Shown: positions 17,743-25,910 of the stretch, in pieces
Layout: the number at the start of each line of letters is the position of its first letter
Position numbering within the stretch: position 1 is the stretch's first letter
Origin: Verrucomicrobiota bacterium
GTDB taxonomy: Bacteria; Verrucomicrobiota; Verrucomicrobiia; Verrucomicrobiales; DEV007
Assembly (NCBI GenBank): GCA_003402735.1
Contig: QQNE01000045.1
Span: 1 to 33,034, forward strand
Reading direction: 5' to 3'
Length of the DNA: 33,034 nucleotides
Made by a program: the position numbers and the translations under genes
The notes under the pieces: generated by a model
Told to the model about the DNA's origin: nothing
Seen by the model: the letters and a program-made list of their open reading frames with translations, nothing else
Database searches by the model: none

Positions 17743-20058
17743 ATGATGAACCGGATCGCGTTCAGCCTGACCGTCTTGCTTGGTTCCACTGCTCTCGGGC
17801 AGCTGGCGACTCCCACCCTGGAGACGGTGTTTCCGTGCGGTGGTCGGGCGGGGACCAAGATCGTGGTGCAAATCACCGGCACGGACCTGGACGGGGCGCA
17901 TTCGTTGACGTTTGCGCATCCTGGCATCACCGCGAATCCTGTCCTCTTGCCCGCCGATTCGTTTTGGCCGGAGCCCCGTCCGGACGGCCTTAAGTTCCAG
18001 GTGAGCGTCCGGCCGGACATACCCCCGGGTCTTTATGAGGTGCGGGCGTCCGGAACCAACGGACTCTCCACGAGCCGCGTTTTCGCCGTCGGCCCGGCCA
18101 GTGCCCAGGAGGAGGGGACGCATCCGGGCGCACCTCACCTTGCCTTGGCAAACCCGTTCCCCATTCAATTGGAGCAGACGATCAACGGGCGCCTCACGCC
18201 TCAGCAGAGCAATTACCACCGGATCACGCTGCGGTCGGGGGATCGGGTGAGTCTCTGTCTCTCCGCCTTGACGCTCGATTCCCGGGCGGATCCCCGCGTC
18301 GCTGTCTTGGATGCATCGGGCCGTGAATTGGCCGCAGCCCGCGGAAACGGGGAGCGGGATCCCCTGGTCGATTTCCGGGCCGAAACCGATGGTGATTACC
18401 TCGTGGCCGTCCACGACCTGCTTTACCGCGGAGGCAATGATTTCTTTTATCGGTTGGTGGTTTCCAAGGCTCCGAGGGTCGATGCTTTGGAGCCTTTGGC
18501 CATGGGGGCCGGCGCGACCTCCAGTCTGACGTTGATCGGGCGGAATCTTCCGGCTGGAAAACCGTGGAGCGATGGGCGGTGGGAATCCGTAGCCCTGACC
18601 CCAGTCGTCGTGGGAGATCCGTCTCCGGTCTTGAGCGGTTTGAAGCCTGGGCACTCGGTCGCGCGCCGGACCTTCGTGGCGTTGCCATGGGGTGGGATGG
18701 CGACCATCGGCGTCGCGGAGAATGTGGTCAGGCTCGAGGCATCGGCTGCGGACGGTAGACCGCTTCCGGTTCCGGTGGAGGTCAGCGGACGCATCGATTT
18801 TCCGGGAAACGTCGATGTCTATCGGTTTTCCGCGAAGGCCGGGGAAACCTACGAGGTGGCGGCCTGTTCCTATCAACAAGGGATGGACACCGATTTGGCC
18901 CTGGCCGTGCAGCGGGTCGTCGTCAAGGATGGGAAAGAGGTTGTGGAGGGAATCGCCGAGTCGGACGATCTCTTCCCCACCAGTGTTGGCGGGCTCGATA
19001 CCCGAATTCGGGACCCCGGCGCGATCTTCAAGGCCGCTGCGGACGGTCTCTACCAAGTTGAATTGCGCAACCTGGGCGACGACTACGGTCCCTCACAGGG
19101 CTATCGGCTGCGGATCGGTCCGGCGGTGCCTGGACTTTCTCTCTTTGCGGCTGAGGAGCGTCAGCATCTCGCCCTGAACCAGGCTTACCCTGGAGCGGTG
19201 GTTCTGGCTCCCGGTCACCGGGCATCGGTCCGAGTCATTGCGGTTCGCAGGGGCGGGCTGGCCGGCCCCGTCAGGCTCTCCGCCAAGAATTTGCCTCCCG
19301 GGGTCAAAGCCTTCACCGGCGTGATCTGGCCGCAGTCCACGGAGGGGCGGATCGTGTTCGAGGCGGGGCCGGAGGCTGCCCCGTGGCAGGGCAGGATTGA
19401 AATCGTCGGTGAATGCGCGGGCGTTGCCAGTTCCGCCTTGGGAGCGACCTTGAAACGCGGTGCGGCGGATCTGACCAAGGAAAAGGTGGCTTCCCGCCTC
19501 ACTTCGGGGATCGTCCTGGCGGTTTGTGCGGCCGAGGTCCCCCGGTTTGCCCTCGAAGTCGTGCCCGAAGCGACTCAGGTCGAGTTGAACAAGGAACTCA
19601 CGTTCAAGGTTCAGGTGTTGCGCAAGGGAGCCGTCAAGGGCCCGATCACGGTGACCCCGATCGGTCTGCCCGGCTTCATCAAGCCCCCCGCGTTGACGAT
19701 TGCGGAGAAGGATTCCGCGGGCGTCTTGAAGGTTCCCTTCCGCCAGGACAATGTGAATCGGCCCACGGAAGGGACCGGCACAGTGGTGTTCCAGGCCTCC
19801 GCCACCGCTCCGGGCTATCGTTCGCAGCTGGAGCGGGTTGCCCAACTGGAGCGATGGAAAACGTTTCAGGATGCCGCGATTGCCAAGATCGATGCCAAAG
19901 ACGCAGCGGCGCAAAAGGCCGGAGCCGCTGCCCGGGCGGAGTTGGATCGGTTGCTGGCCGCGGCCAAGGAACGGGCCAAGGAGCGCGATTTTCCTTTCAC
20001 GGTGAGTTCCGCCCCGGTGGAATTCACCCTCTTTGACCCAGCCAAGAAAAAGCCGTGA
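17743..20058 (+). CDS. Secreted TIG/PPC-domain protein
   Basis: This protein has about 771 residues. Possible starts are TTG 17731, GTG 17737, and ATG 17743 or 17746; I prefer the ATG pair because the signal peptide (NRIAFSLTVLLGSTALG) then begins normally. After it come an IPT/TIG-like immunoglobulin domain (PTLETVFPCGGRAGT, about 25-115), a bacterial pre-peptidase C-terminal (PPC) type domain (about 145-245), a second PPC-like region (about 345-460) with GNVDVYRFSAKAGETYEV, several further beta-sandwich segments, and an Ala/Lys-rich helical tail near 700-750. PPC domains usually act as appended binding or folding modules; no catalytic domain is evident. Its place between the DUF1549/1553 and PSCyt1 genes, with coupled junctions, argues for a structural role in the same complex. 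Confidence 0.82.
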   Translation: MMNRIAFSLTVLLGSTALGQLATPTLETVFPCGGRAGTKIVVQITGTDLDGAHSLTFAHPGITANPVLLPADSFWPEPRPDGLKFQVSVRPDIPPGLYEVRASGTNGLSTSRVFAVGPASAQEEGTHPGAPHLALANPFPIQLEQTINGRLTPQQSNYHRITLRSGDRVSLCLSALTLDSRADPRVAVLDASGRELAAARGNGERDPLVDFRAETDGDYLVAVHDLLYRGGNDFFYRLVVSKAPRVDALEPLAMGAGATSSLTLIGRNLPAGKPWSDGRWESVALTPVVVGDPSPVLSGLKPGHSVARRTFVALPWGGMATIGVAENVVRLEASAADGRPLPVPVEVSGRIDFPGNVDVYRFSAKAGETYEVAACSYQQGMDTDLALAVQRVVVKDGKEVVEGIAESDDLFPTSVGGLDTRIRDPGAIFKAAADGLYQVELRNLGDDYGPSQGYRLRIGPAVPGLSLFAAEERQHLALNQAYPGAVVLAPGHRASVRVIAVRRGGLAGPVRLSAKNLPPGVKAFTGVIWPQSTEGRIVFEAGPEAAPWQGRIEIVGECAGVASSALGATLKRGAADLTKEKVASRLTSGIVLAVCAAEVPRFALEVVPEATQVELNKELTFKVQVLRKGAVKGPITVTPIGLPGFIKPPALTIAEKDSAGVLKVPFRQDNVNRPTEGTGTVVFQASATAPGYRSQLERVAQLERWKTFQDAAIAKIDAKDAAAQKAGAAARAELDRLLAAAKERAKERDFPFTVSSAPVEFTLFDPAKKKP

Positions 20059-22328
20059 GAACGTTGTCTTTCGCTTCCCCCGTTTTTGCCCTGGCCCTGG
20101 TGGCCCAGACCGTGGCTGCGCCGTTGCCCATAGCCACAATCCAGCGGGAGACTCCGGTGGACTTTGCCGCCGAGGTCTTTCCCGCTCTGCGAAAGAATTG
20201 CCTGGCCTGCCACAACCAGACCAAGGCCAAAGCCGGTCTCGTTTTGGAGTCGCCCGAAACCATCCTCAAGGGCGGAGACAGCGGCCCGTCCGTCGTGGCC
20301 GGCAAGTCTGCCGAGAGTCTGCTGTTTCTGACTTCGGCCCACCTCGAGGACCCGGTGATGCCGCCCGCCGGAAATGCCTCCCGGGCCGTGAACCTCACCC
20401 CGGAGCAACTCGCTCTCCTCAAGTTGTGGATTGATCAAGGGGCCAAGGGCTCCTCGAGTTCCATGGCTTCCGCTCCAAGCCACTGGGAGACGATCCGCCG
20501 CCCCGCCATCTACGCGGTGGCCATTTCTCCGGACAACCGCTTCATCGCCTGCGGCCGGGGTCAAACCATCCAGATTTATGATCTCCCGGCGCGTCAACTC
20601 TGCGCCGAGCTTTCCGATCCCGACGCCAGCGGGAAAAGCCACCTCGATGTGGTGCAAAGCCTCGCTTTCGGCCCCGATGGAACCTTGGCCTCCGGCGGAT
20701 TTCGCGAGGTGAAGCTCTGGCGTCGCCCCGCTTGGGTGCCGGTCGCCGTCACCCCCGGCAAACCAGCCGGGACGCCTCCCGTCTTGGAGACCAAGTCCGC
20801 CGACGGCACCCGGCTCGTCCGGCTGGAATCGGGGAAGGCTCCGGTCCTGGTCGACAGCGCCACCGGCAAGATCTTGGCGGAACTGAACACGCGGCCGGAG
20901 ATCGATCGGCAGTTGGATGATCTGGGGCGCGAGGAGGCCATGGCCAAAAGATTGGCCGCGTTGCATCTGGCGGCGATTCCGAAGCTGCAGGAAGCGGTCA
21001 AGAAAGAGGAGGATGCGGCGAATCAGGCGGCGACCGCTTTGCCCGCGGCTCGTGCCACCGTCAGTTTGCGCGCCCGGGAGATGGAGTCCCTGCGCGGCGA
21101 GGAGCAGCGGCTCAGCGCCGAGGCTCGGCTTTTGGCGGAGGCCAGTCCGGAGCGCAAGGCCGCGGATGGGCGGCTCGCCGCGTTGCGGACCAAGATCAGC
21201 GCGGCCCAGGCTCAACAGGCTGAAGCCGTGCGGGCGGTGGAGTTGACCATGCGCAACCGGGAGACCGGCGCTCGTTTGTCCGGGGAGGGATTGGCGCGGC
21301 TCACCCTGGAACGGTCCCGTCACGCGGAGGCTGAGGCGGCTCTCAAGAGCTTTGCGGAGCGCCGCAAAGAGTTGGAAGCGCAAAAGGGCAAGCCCGATCC
21401 CGCCAGCGTCCCGGGGGCCGCCGTGTTCAACCCGGACGGCACCACACTGGCTGTGGGCCTGGCAGGCGGGGTCATTCATCTCTACCTCGCCAAGGATGGC
21501 CGCCATCTCGAGTCCTTTGTCTCTCCTCCCGGCCTGATCGCCTTGTCCAGCGATTCCGCGGGACTGCATTCCACCCATCGCGAGCTGGGGACATTCACCT
21601 GGCGCCTGGACAAGCCGTGGCAGTTGGCCGGGCGGATCGGCGATGGCAAATCGGCCGACCTCCTCAAGGACCGGGTCAGCGCCCTCGCCTTTGCCTCCGG
21701 CGGAAAGCAGTTGATCACCGGCACCGGTGAACCCTCCCGTTCGGGGATCGTCCAACTCTGGCAGATCGATACCGGCAAGGAAGTGGCTCGCAACGACAAG
21801 GCGCATCGGGATACCATCACCGCCATTGCCCTGGCCCCGGACGACTCGCGCTTCGTCACCTCTTCCACCGATGGCTTGGCCAAGATTTTCCGCGCCGACT
21901 CCGTCGAACCGATTCGTTCCCTGGAGGGCCACACGGGCCAGGTGCTGGATGTCGATTGGAGTCACGACGGCCGGACGATTGTTTCGGCGGGAGCCGATCT
22001 CCAGACCAAGTTCTGGAATGCGGAAACCGGGGAAATCATCCGCTCCGTGACCGGGTGGAGCCGGGAAGTGACTTCCGCGGATTTCCTCACGCCGGCGACG
22101 GAACAAGTGATCGCCGTCAGCGGGGATCGTTCCGTCAAACTGGATGCTGCCGTCATCGGCCAGGGGACCGAATTTCTCCATGTGGCGGTGGCCAGTCAGG
22201 ACGGCAAGTGGCTCGTCACCGGGGACGAGGCGGGAAATCTGCAGGTCTGGGCCATGGGCATCAACAAGCTCGAAGTGGCCTTTCCTCCGCCCCAAGCGGG
22301 GCTCACCGCTGCGGCTTCGTCCCGCTGA
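20055..22328 (+). CDS. PSCyt1-type cytochrome fused to WD40 propeller with coiled-coil insert
   Basis: This is a 757-residue exported protein starting with GTG inside a GTGA overlap with the previous stop, so it is translationally coupled. The signal peptide spans about 1-22. The planctomycete cytochrome c domain (about 35-145) carries CLACH at 49-53 and the distal DPVMPPAG methionine region. WD40-type blades start near 155 (YAVAISPDNRFIACG; SLAFGPDGTLASGG). They are interrupted at about 283-450 by a long Ala/Glu/Arg-rich heptad region, and then resume (AAVFNPDGTTLAVG; TAIALAPDDSRFVTSS; DVDWSHDGRTIVSAG) to the C-terminus. The propeller is probably a protein-docking platform, with the heme domain for electron transfer. 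It is the last gene of the operon. Confidence 0.9.
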   Translation: MRTLSFASPVFALALVAQTVAAPLPIATIQRETPVDFAAEVFPALRKNCLACHNQTKAKAGLVLESPETILKGGDSGPSVVAGKSAESLLFLTSAHLEDPVMPPAGNASRAVNLTPEQLALLKLWIDQGAKGSSSSMASAPSHWETIRRPAIYAVAISPDNRFIACGRGQTIQIYDLPARQLCAELSDPDASGKSHLDVVQSLAFGPDGTLASGGFREVKLWRRPAWVPVAVTPGKPAGTPPVLETKSADGTRLVRLESGKAPVLVDSATGKILAELNTRPEIDRQLDDLGREEAMAKRLAALHLAAIPKLQEAVKKEEDAANQAATALPAARATVSLRAREMESLRGEEQRLSAEARLLAEASPERKAADGRLAALRTKISAAQAQQAEAVRAVELTMRNRETGARLSGEGLARLTLERSRHAEAEAALKSFAERRKELEAQKGKPDPASVPGAAVFNPDGTTLAVGLAGGVIHLYLAKDGRHLESFVSPPGLIALSSDSAGLHSTHRELGTFTWRLDKPWQLAGRIGDGKSADLLKDRVSALAFASGGKQLITGTGEPSRSGIVQLWQIDTGKEVARNDKAHRDTITAIALAPDDSRFVTSSTDGLAKIFRADSVEPIRSLEGHTGQVLDVDWSHDGRTIVSAGADLQTKFWNAETGEIIRSVTGWSREVTSADFLTPATEQVIAVSGDRSVKLDAAVIGQGTEFLHVAVASQDGKWLVTGDEAGNLQVWAMGINKLEVAFPPPQAGLTAAASSR

Positions 22329-22400
22329 CGGGTTCACGATTTCAGTCCCAAGCCGGGTTGCGTCCTGCCAAGGTTCGTGCCACCCTCACAGGCGCACTCG

Positions 22401-23393
22401 ATGACCTTCCGCATCTCGCCCGTTCCATTTTCCGCAGCTCTTTGTGCCTTGGTCATGGCCGGGGTCTCCCTTGCGGACCAGCCTCACCAAGTCACGATCG
22501 GGATGTATGTGAATGACATCCAGACGGTCGATCTCACCACGTATTCCTACGCCGTCGATCTCTATCTCTGGTTCCGCTGGAAAGATCCGCAGATTGACCC
22601 TGTCTCCCAGTTCGAATTCATGAACACCTTTGATCCGGAAGCGCACGTCCGCACTGTGCTCTACGAGAAACCGGTCCCGCAACCGGACGGTTCTCTCTAT
22701 CAGATTGTCCGGCATCAGGGACTCTTCAGCGCCAAGTTTCCCCTTCATGACTATCCGTTTGATCGACAACTGCTCACCGTCACTGTTGAGGACACCACCA
22801 TGACGGCGCCACAATTGGTGTATGTGCCAGATCGGGAGCCAATGACGGTAAACGGGGAAATCCGACTGCCGGGCTACAAGCTCGGGAAAGCCACCGTTGC
22901 GATTCGCAACAAGCCTTATCCCACTGCGTTTGGCGACCTTTCGGAACCGGAGATCGAGCCGTATTCACGGGCGGAGTTCCGGATCCCGATCTCGCGTCCT
23001 CCCATCTCCGGGCTTCTCAAAACCTTTGTTCCAGTGATCCTCATCATCCTCTCGGCGGCCTTCGCCCTCCTGCTGGATCCATGTCACGTCGAGGCCCGCA
23101 TCGGGTTGGCAATCACGGCTTTGCTCACTTTGGTGGCCATGCAGTTCACCATGCTCTCCGGTCTGCCGGAGGTGGCGTATCTCACCTTGCTGGATCAAGT
23201 CTATCTCGCGTCGTATCTCTACATCCTCGTCGTGATCGGGATTGTCGTCCAGGGCACTCGGGTCGATCAAACCGGGGAACTGCGCGGGAGCGTTGTCGTC
23301 GTCCCCTCGAGCGGTCGCAGGGTCTGCTTCACCGTGACCGGAGCCTACCTGGCCTTTGTGACCGTGATCGGGATGCTCAATCTGTTGGTTTGA
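22401..23393 (+). CDS. Pentameric ligand-gated ion channel (Cys-loop receptor-like) homologue
   Basis: This is a 330-residue protein with a signal peptide (about 1-26). The extracellular beta-sandwich shows the family string VDLYLWFRWKDP near residue 48. The Pro-loop region FPLHDYPFDRQLL at 113-125 is equivalent to the Cys-loop but has no flanking cysteines, as is usual in bacteria. Four helices follow: M1 about 207-227 with the conserved Pro211, M2 about 232-252 preceded by Glu231, M3 about 258-282 and M4 about 308-329. From memory of GLIC, Glu231 aligns with its pore-mouth glutamate, which would suggest cation selectivity. The ATG at 22401 is preferred over GTG at 22377 because it starts the signal peptide directly. 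The ligand is unknown. The 72-base gap after the operon leaves co-transcription open. Confidence 0.9.
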   Translation: MTFRISPVPFSAALCALVMAGVSLADQPHQVTIGMYVNDIQTVDLTTYSYAVDLYLWFRWKDPQIDPVSQFEFMNTFDPEAHVRTVLYEKPVPQPDGSLYQIVRHQGLFSAKFPLHDYPFDRQLLTVTVEDTTMTAPQLVYVPDREPMTVNGEIRLPGYKLGKATVAIRNKPYPTAFGDLSEPEIEPYSRAEFRIPISRPPISGLLKTFVPVILIILSAAFALLLDPCHVEARIGLAITALLTLVAMQFTMLSGLPEVAYLTLLDQVYLASYLYILVVIGIVVQGTRVDQTGELRGSVVVVPSSGRRVCFTVTGAYLAFVTVIGMLNLLV

Positions 23394-23564
23394 ATCTGCG
23401 GGGTTGATGCCGCATTGGGAAAAAGCCGGTTGGGGACGCCGTGGAGCAAGGGCATCCCCCCCTTGCGAGGGTGGTTTCTGTCGCACGACGAACATTTGCG
23501 TCATCTGCAGCGGATTCACCAGGACCGCGAAAAGGCCGCGTGAGGTCCTCGCGGGTGGATGGGG
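23394..23564. other. Convergent intergenic region, nothing recognised
   Basis: These 171 bases lie between the stop codons of the ion channel gene and the regulator gene. I see no strong terminator hairpin with a T-tract and no convincing coding sequence here. Confidence 0.4.
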
Positions 23565-24368
23565 TCAAGTTCCCGAGCGGCCGCGGTAGCCCAGTGGCGA
23601 AAAGCCGATCCGCTTTTTGAAATGCTGCGCGAAACGGCTCTGGTCGGGAAATCCGCATTGGCTGGCGATTTCTGCGGAACTGAGGCTGCTCTGTTCCAGG
23701 AGCCTGGCGGCCGCGAGGACGCGGGTGCGGATCAGGAATTCCTGGGGGGTGATCCCAAACACATCCTGGAAACGCCGTTGCAACTGGCGCAGGGATTGTC
23801 CGCAGGCGGAGGCCACCTCCGCGATGCGCAATGGCTTGGCAAAGTCTCCCCGGATGATGGACACCGCTTCGGCCACGGTTTGGAAGGTGGGCAGCCGGCG
23901 CTCCGCCTCGTCGGGACGGCGGAGCAGTCCCATGACTCCCTGGATCGCTCCGGCACGATCCCGCAACGCGAGTTTGGTCACCAGAAACCAGTCGGGAAGC
24001 CCTTGGCGATCCCACCAGAGTTCGATTCTCTCCAGCACGGCCGCTGTTCCAGAAAGGATCAGCCTGTCGTCCGTGACATAAGCCTGGGCCATGCTGCCCG
24101 GGTTCAGGTCGAAGTCGGTCCGTCCCAGGATCTCCGACTCGTCGCTCATCGAATATCGCTCCAGAAGGCTTTGGCTGGCGAACATCACATGACCTTCACG
24201 ATTCTTCGCGAAGAAGTGAACCCCGGGGATGCAGTCGAAGAGCTTGGCGAATCCCTTCGTATGATCCAGCGAATCCAACCAGGTCGCCCGAAGTTCTTCC
24301 CATTCCCGAACGGCGTCTCCGGAGCGAACCGGACGGTGCAGAGGCTTGAGCGGTGTCGCATTGCGCAT
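23565..24368 (-). CDS. PAS-domain AraC-family transcriptional regulator
   Basis: This 267-residue cytoplasmic protein has an N-terminal PAS-type sensor domain (about 40-155), recognised from FDCIPGVHFFAKNREGHVMF, GRTDFDLNPG and the later GLPDWFLVTKLALRDRAG strands. The C-terminal AraC-type double helix-turn-helix region (about 165-263) includes RIAEVASACGQSLRQLQRRF, TPQEFLIRTRVLAAARLL and EIASQCGFPDQSRFAQHFKK followed by G.SPLGYR. It should bind DNA and respond to a small ligand or redox cue through the PAS fold. PAS-AraC fusions of this kind recur in Verrucomicrobiota and Planctomycetota. Its target is unknown: candidates are its neighbours, including the ion channel and the divergent operon. 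Confidence 0.9.
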   Translation of the reverse strand: MRNATPLKPLHRPVRSGDAVREWEELRATWLDSLDHTKGFAKLFDCIPGVHFFAKNREGHVMFASQSLLERYSMSDESEILGRTDFDLNPGSMAQAYVTDDRLILSGTAAVLERIELWWDRQGLPDWFLVTKLALRDRAGAIQGVMGLLRRPDEAERRLPTFQTVAEAVSIIRGDFAKPLRIAEVASACGQSLRQLQRRFQDVFGITPQEFLIRTRVLAAARLLEQSSLSSAEIASQCGFPDQSRFAQHFKKRIGFSPLGYRGRSGT

Positions 24369-24502
24369 GATCCGCGGCCCAACCTATCCAGCCACCGCCG
24401 CGCCGCAAGGTTGTTGCTGCAGGAGGCTCACCCGCCTGAGGGGGCTTCCCAAGAGACCCGGCCGCAACGATCGTGGTGGGTGGGGGCCGACGAAAAATCG
24501 GC
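24369..24502. promoter_or_regulatory. Region upstream of the PAS-AraC gene
   Basis: This 134-base stretch precedes the regulator on the minus strand and follows the small ORF ending at 24503. A promoter for the regulator is expected here, but I found no clear -35/-10 pair or palindrome. Confidence 0.25.
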
Positions 24503-24787
24503 TCACGGGTTGCAGCGGAGGGAGATGACCTCTTTGTCCGTGTTGCTGAATTGAACCTGACAAACGATCCGCTGGGAGCCGAAGCGTTGCCCTTTGCCCA
24601 ACACCAAGCCGGGCGGTGATAGGGCGTTGCCGACTCCGCCGAGCGGGCCGAAGGATCCGGTCAAGAGGGCTTGGTTATCCGCATTGCCGATGCCTCCCGC
24701 TTCCTGGACCAGGGAACAGAGCAGGCCATAGCCCGCATTTCTCAAGGATCGCGTCGCGAGGCGCCGCCAAAGGGCAATGCCTGCCAA
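24503..24787 (-). CDS. Unrecognised small ORF, in frame after the HExxH gene
   Basis: This is an open frame of 94 residues from a TTG at 24787; without requiring a start codon it stays open up to the TAA that ends the gene at 24908. Third codon positions are strongly GC-rich through the whole frame, as in real genes here. The C-terminus (GSQRIVCQVQFSNTDKEV, then SLRCNP) looks like a secreted beta-rich protein. No family is recognised and no good ribosome binding site is visible. It may be a small separate gene, the tail of the preceding gene cut off by a nonsense mutation, or chance open sequence in GC-rich DNA. Confidence 0.35.
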   Translation of the reverse strand: MAGIALWRRLATRSLRNAGYGLLCSLVQEAGGIGNADNQALLTGSFGPLGGVGNALSPPGLVLGKGQRFGSQRIVCQVQFSNTDKEVISLRCNP

Positions 24788-24907
24788 GTGCGCGAAGGAT
24801 TCCAGGGGGAGCGGTAGGCCGACATTCCGTGAATCCTGGAATTCGAGCGGAACGCAGCAGGAATGCCATCGGGCAAGCCGCAGCAGCGAGAGCTTGAGGC
24901 ATGCAGG

Positions 24908-25633
24908 TTAGATCCCCGGTGAGGCGTGAGCAATCTTTGGCTCTTCCTCTTCGATCGGTTCGGAACGGAGTTGTGCCAGGAGTGCGCCGACGGCTGGCCC
25001 GAGCTCGTCCGATGGGTTGTCGCGCCAGACTCCGTGGATGACGCAGGCGGAACTGATCGTGTGGAGCTTGGCGTTGTATTTGTCGCGGAGGGCGTGGTAG
25101 CGTCTGGCCACGGTTTGTTCGATGCGCGTCAGGATTTCGGTCTGGGATTGGGCATCGCTCTGCAGGTTTCTGGAAGGGAGCATGGAGATCAGTCTTGTCT
25201 CCAGTTCGTTGGCCTTGATGGCGGCGGCGCGGGCCACTTCGATGTGCCAAAGCTCGTGCCTGGTGGCATCGGCCTGGGACTCTGAGGTGATGGCACCGGT
25301 CTGGGCGTTGCTGCCTTGGCCGGCGGTGTGGGACGGGGAAGGGACCGCGACGTAGACGTAGGCGATCTTCAACTGGCGGCGTGGGAGGCTGGTCGGTCTT
25401 TGTCCGGGGAAAGCGGACGGGGAACGAGTGGCGGGGAGTTGTTGGACGGCTTGTTGCCACCTCGTCATTCCGAGGCCTGACTCGCTTCGGATTTGATCGG
25501 TGGGGAGGTAATGAATCTCAGGATAGACCTGGACCACGATCTCGGCCGGAGTGGTCTGGGTGCCGAGAAGGACCAGAGAAACCGCGCAGCAGATGATGGA
25601 GGCGGATGGTTGAGTCCTGAAGAAACTTTTCAC
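24908..25633 (-). CDS. Secreted protein with HExxH motif (DUF922-like candidate)
   Basis: This 241-residue protein begins with a GTG. The signal peptide spans about residues 1-30 (ASIICCAVSLVLLGTQTTPA). The striking motif is ATRHELWHIEVARAAA with HExxH at 126-130, inside a helix. It is followed by another helical segment with RRYHALRDKYNAK and then CVIHG near 197-201. This layout (HE..H helix, then Y...T.HG near the end) resembles the DUF922 family of predicted zinc-dependent proteases, but the match is by eye only. The region at 95-125 is low-complexity and linker-like. It may be a periplasmic metallopeptidase. The divergent FG-GAP gene starts 277 bases away. Confidence 0.7.
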   Translation of the reverse strand: MKSFFRTQPSASIICCAVSLVLLGTQTTPAEIVVQVYPEIHYLPTDQIRSESGLGMTRWQQAVQQLPATRSPSAFPGQRPTSLPRRQLKIAYVYVAVPSPSHTAGQGSNAQTGAITSESQADATRHELWHIEVARAAAIKANELETRLISMLPSRNLQSDAQSQTEILTRIEQTVARRYHALRDKYNAKLHTISSACVIHGVWRDNPSDELGPAVGALLAQLRSEPIEEEEPKIAHASPGI

Positions 25634-25652
25634 GTTTGCATAGTGATTTTAC

Positions 25653-25668
25653 GTGACGTTTTTGTCAC
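25653..25668. promoter_or_regulatory. Inverted repeat GTGAC-N6-GTCAC
   Basis: GTGAC at 25653-25657 and GTCAC at 25664-25668 form a 5-base dyad with a GTTTTT spacer, 20 bases upstream of the GTG of the minus-strand HExxH gene and in the divergent region. It could be an operator. It is too short to judge and there is no second copy in the window to compare. Confidence 0.25.
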
Positions 25669-25865
25669 ATAACAGAAAAAAGTCCTTTGCGGAAGTGCTT
25701 TCTGGTTTTTTGGGGGCTGTTGAAATCCTCCGGGATGTCGCGCTCAAAGGATTTGGAGGGCACGTCGCGAGGTTCGGCTCCGTCGGATCGGGGGCGGCTG
25801 GAGGAGAGAGAGGCAAGGGCGCCGCCTTTGCGCCACCAGATATATCAAGGTCGCGCCTGTATTCC

Positions 25866-25894
25866 TTGACTTGGTCCCACGCAACCGATCAAAT
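25866..25894 (+). promoter_or_regulatory. Candidate promoter of the FG-GAP gene
   Basis: TTGACT at 25866-25871, a 17-base spacer and TCAAAT at 25889-25894 match five of six and four of six positions of the housekeeping consensus. Transcription would start about 10 bases before the ATG at 25911, giving a short leader that contains AAGGA just before the start codon. Confidence 0.4.
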
Positions 25895-25910
25895 AGGGGC
25901 TGTAAAGGAA

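Noticed and set aside
19866..22337. Minus-strand open frame of over 800 codons
   Set aside because: Antisense of the PSCyt1-WD40 gene; Gly/Arg/Leu-rich with no family motif.
25653..25668. CRP-type site TGTGA-N6-TCACA
   Set aside because: The GTGA and TCAC halves are 8 bases apart, not 6, so spacing does not fit the CRP consensus.
25653..25910. N-terminal extension of the FG-GAP gene by 86 codons
   Set aside because: It would precede an internal signal peptide; a candidate promoter lies within it and the composition is not protein-like.
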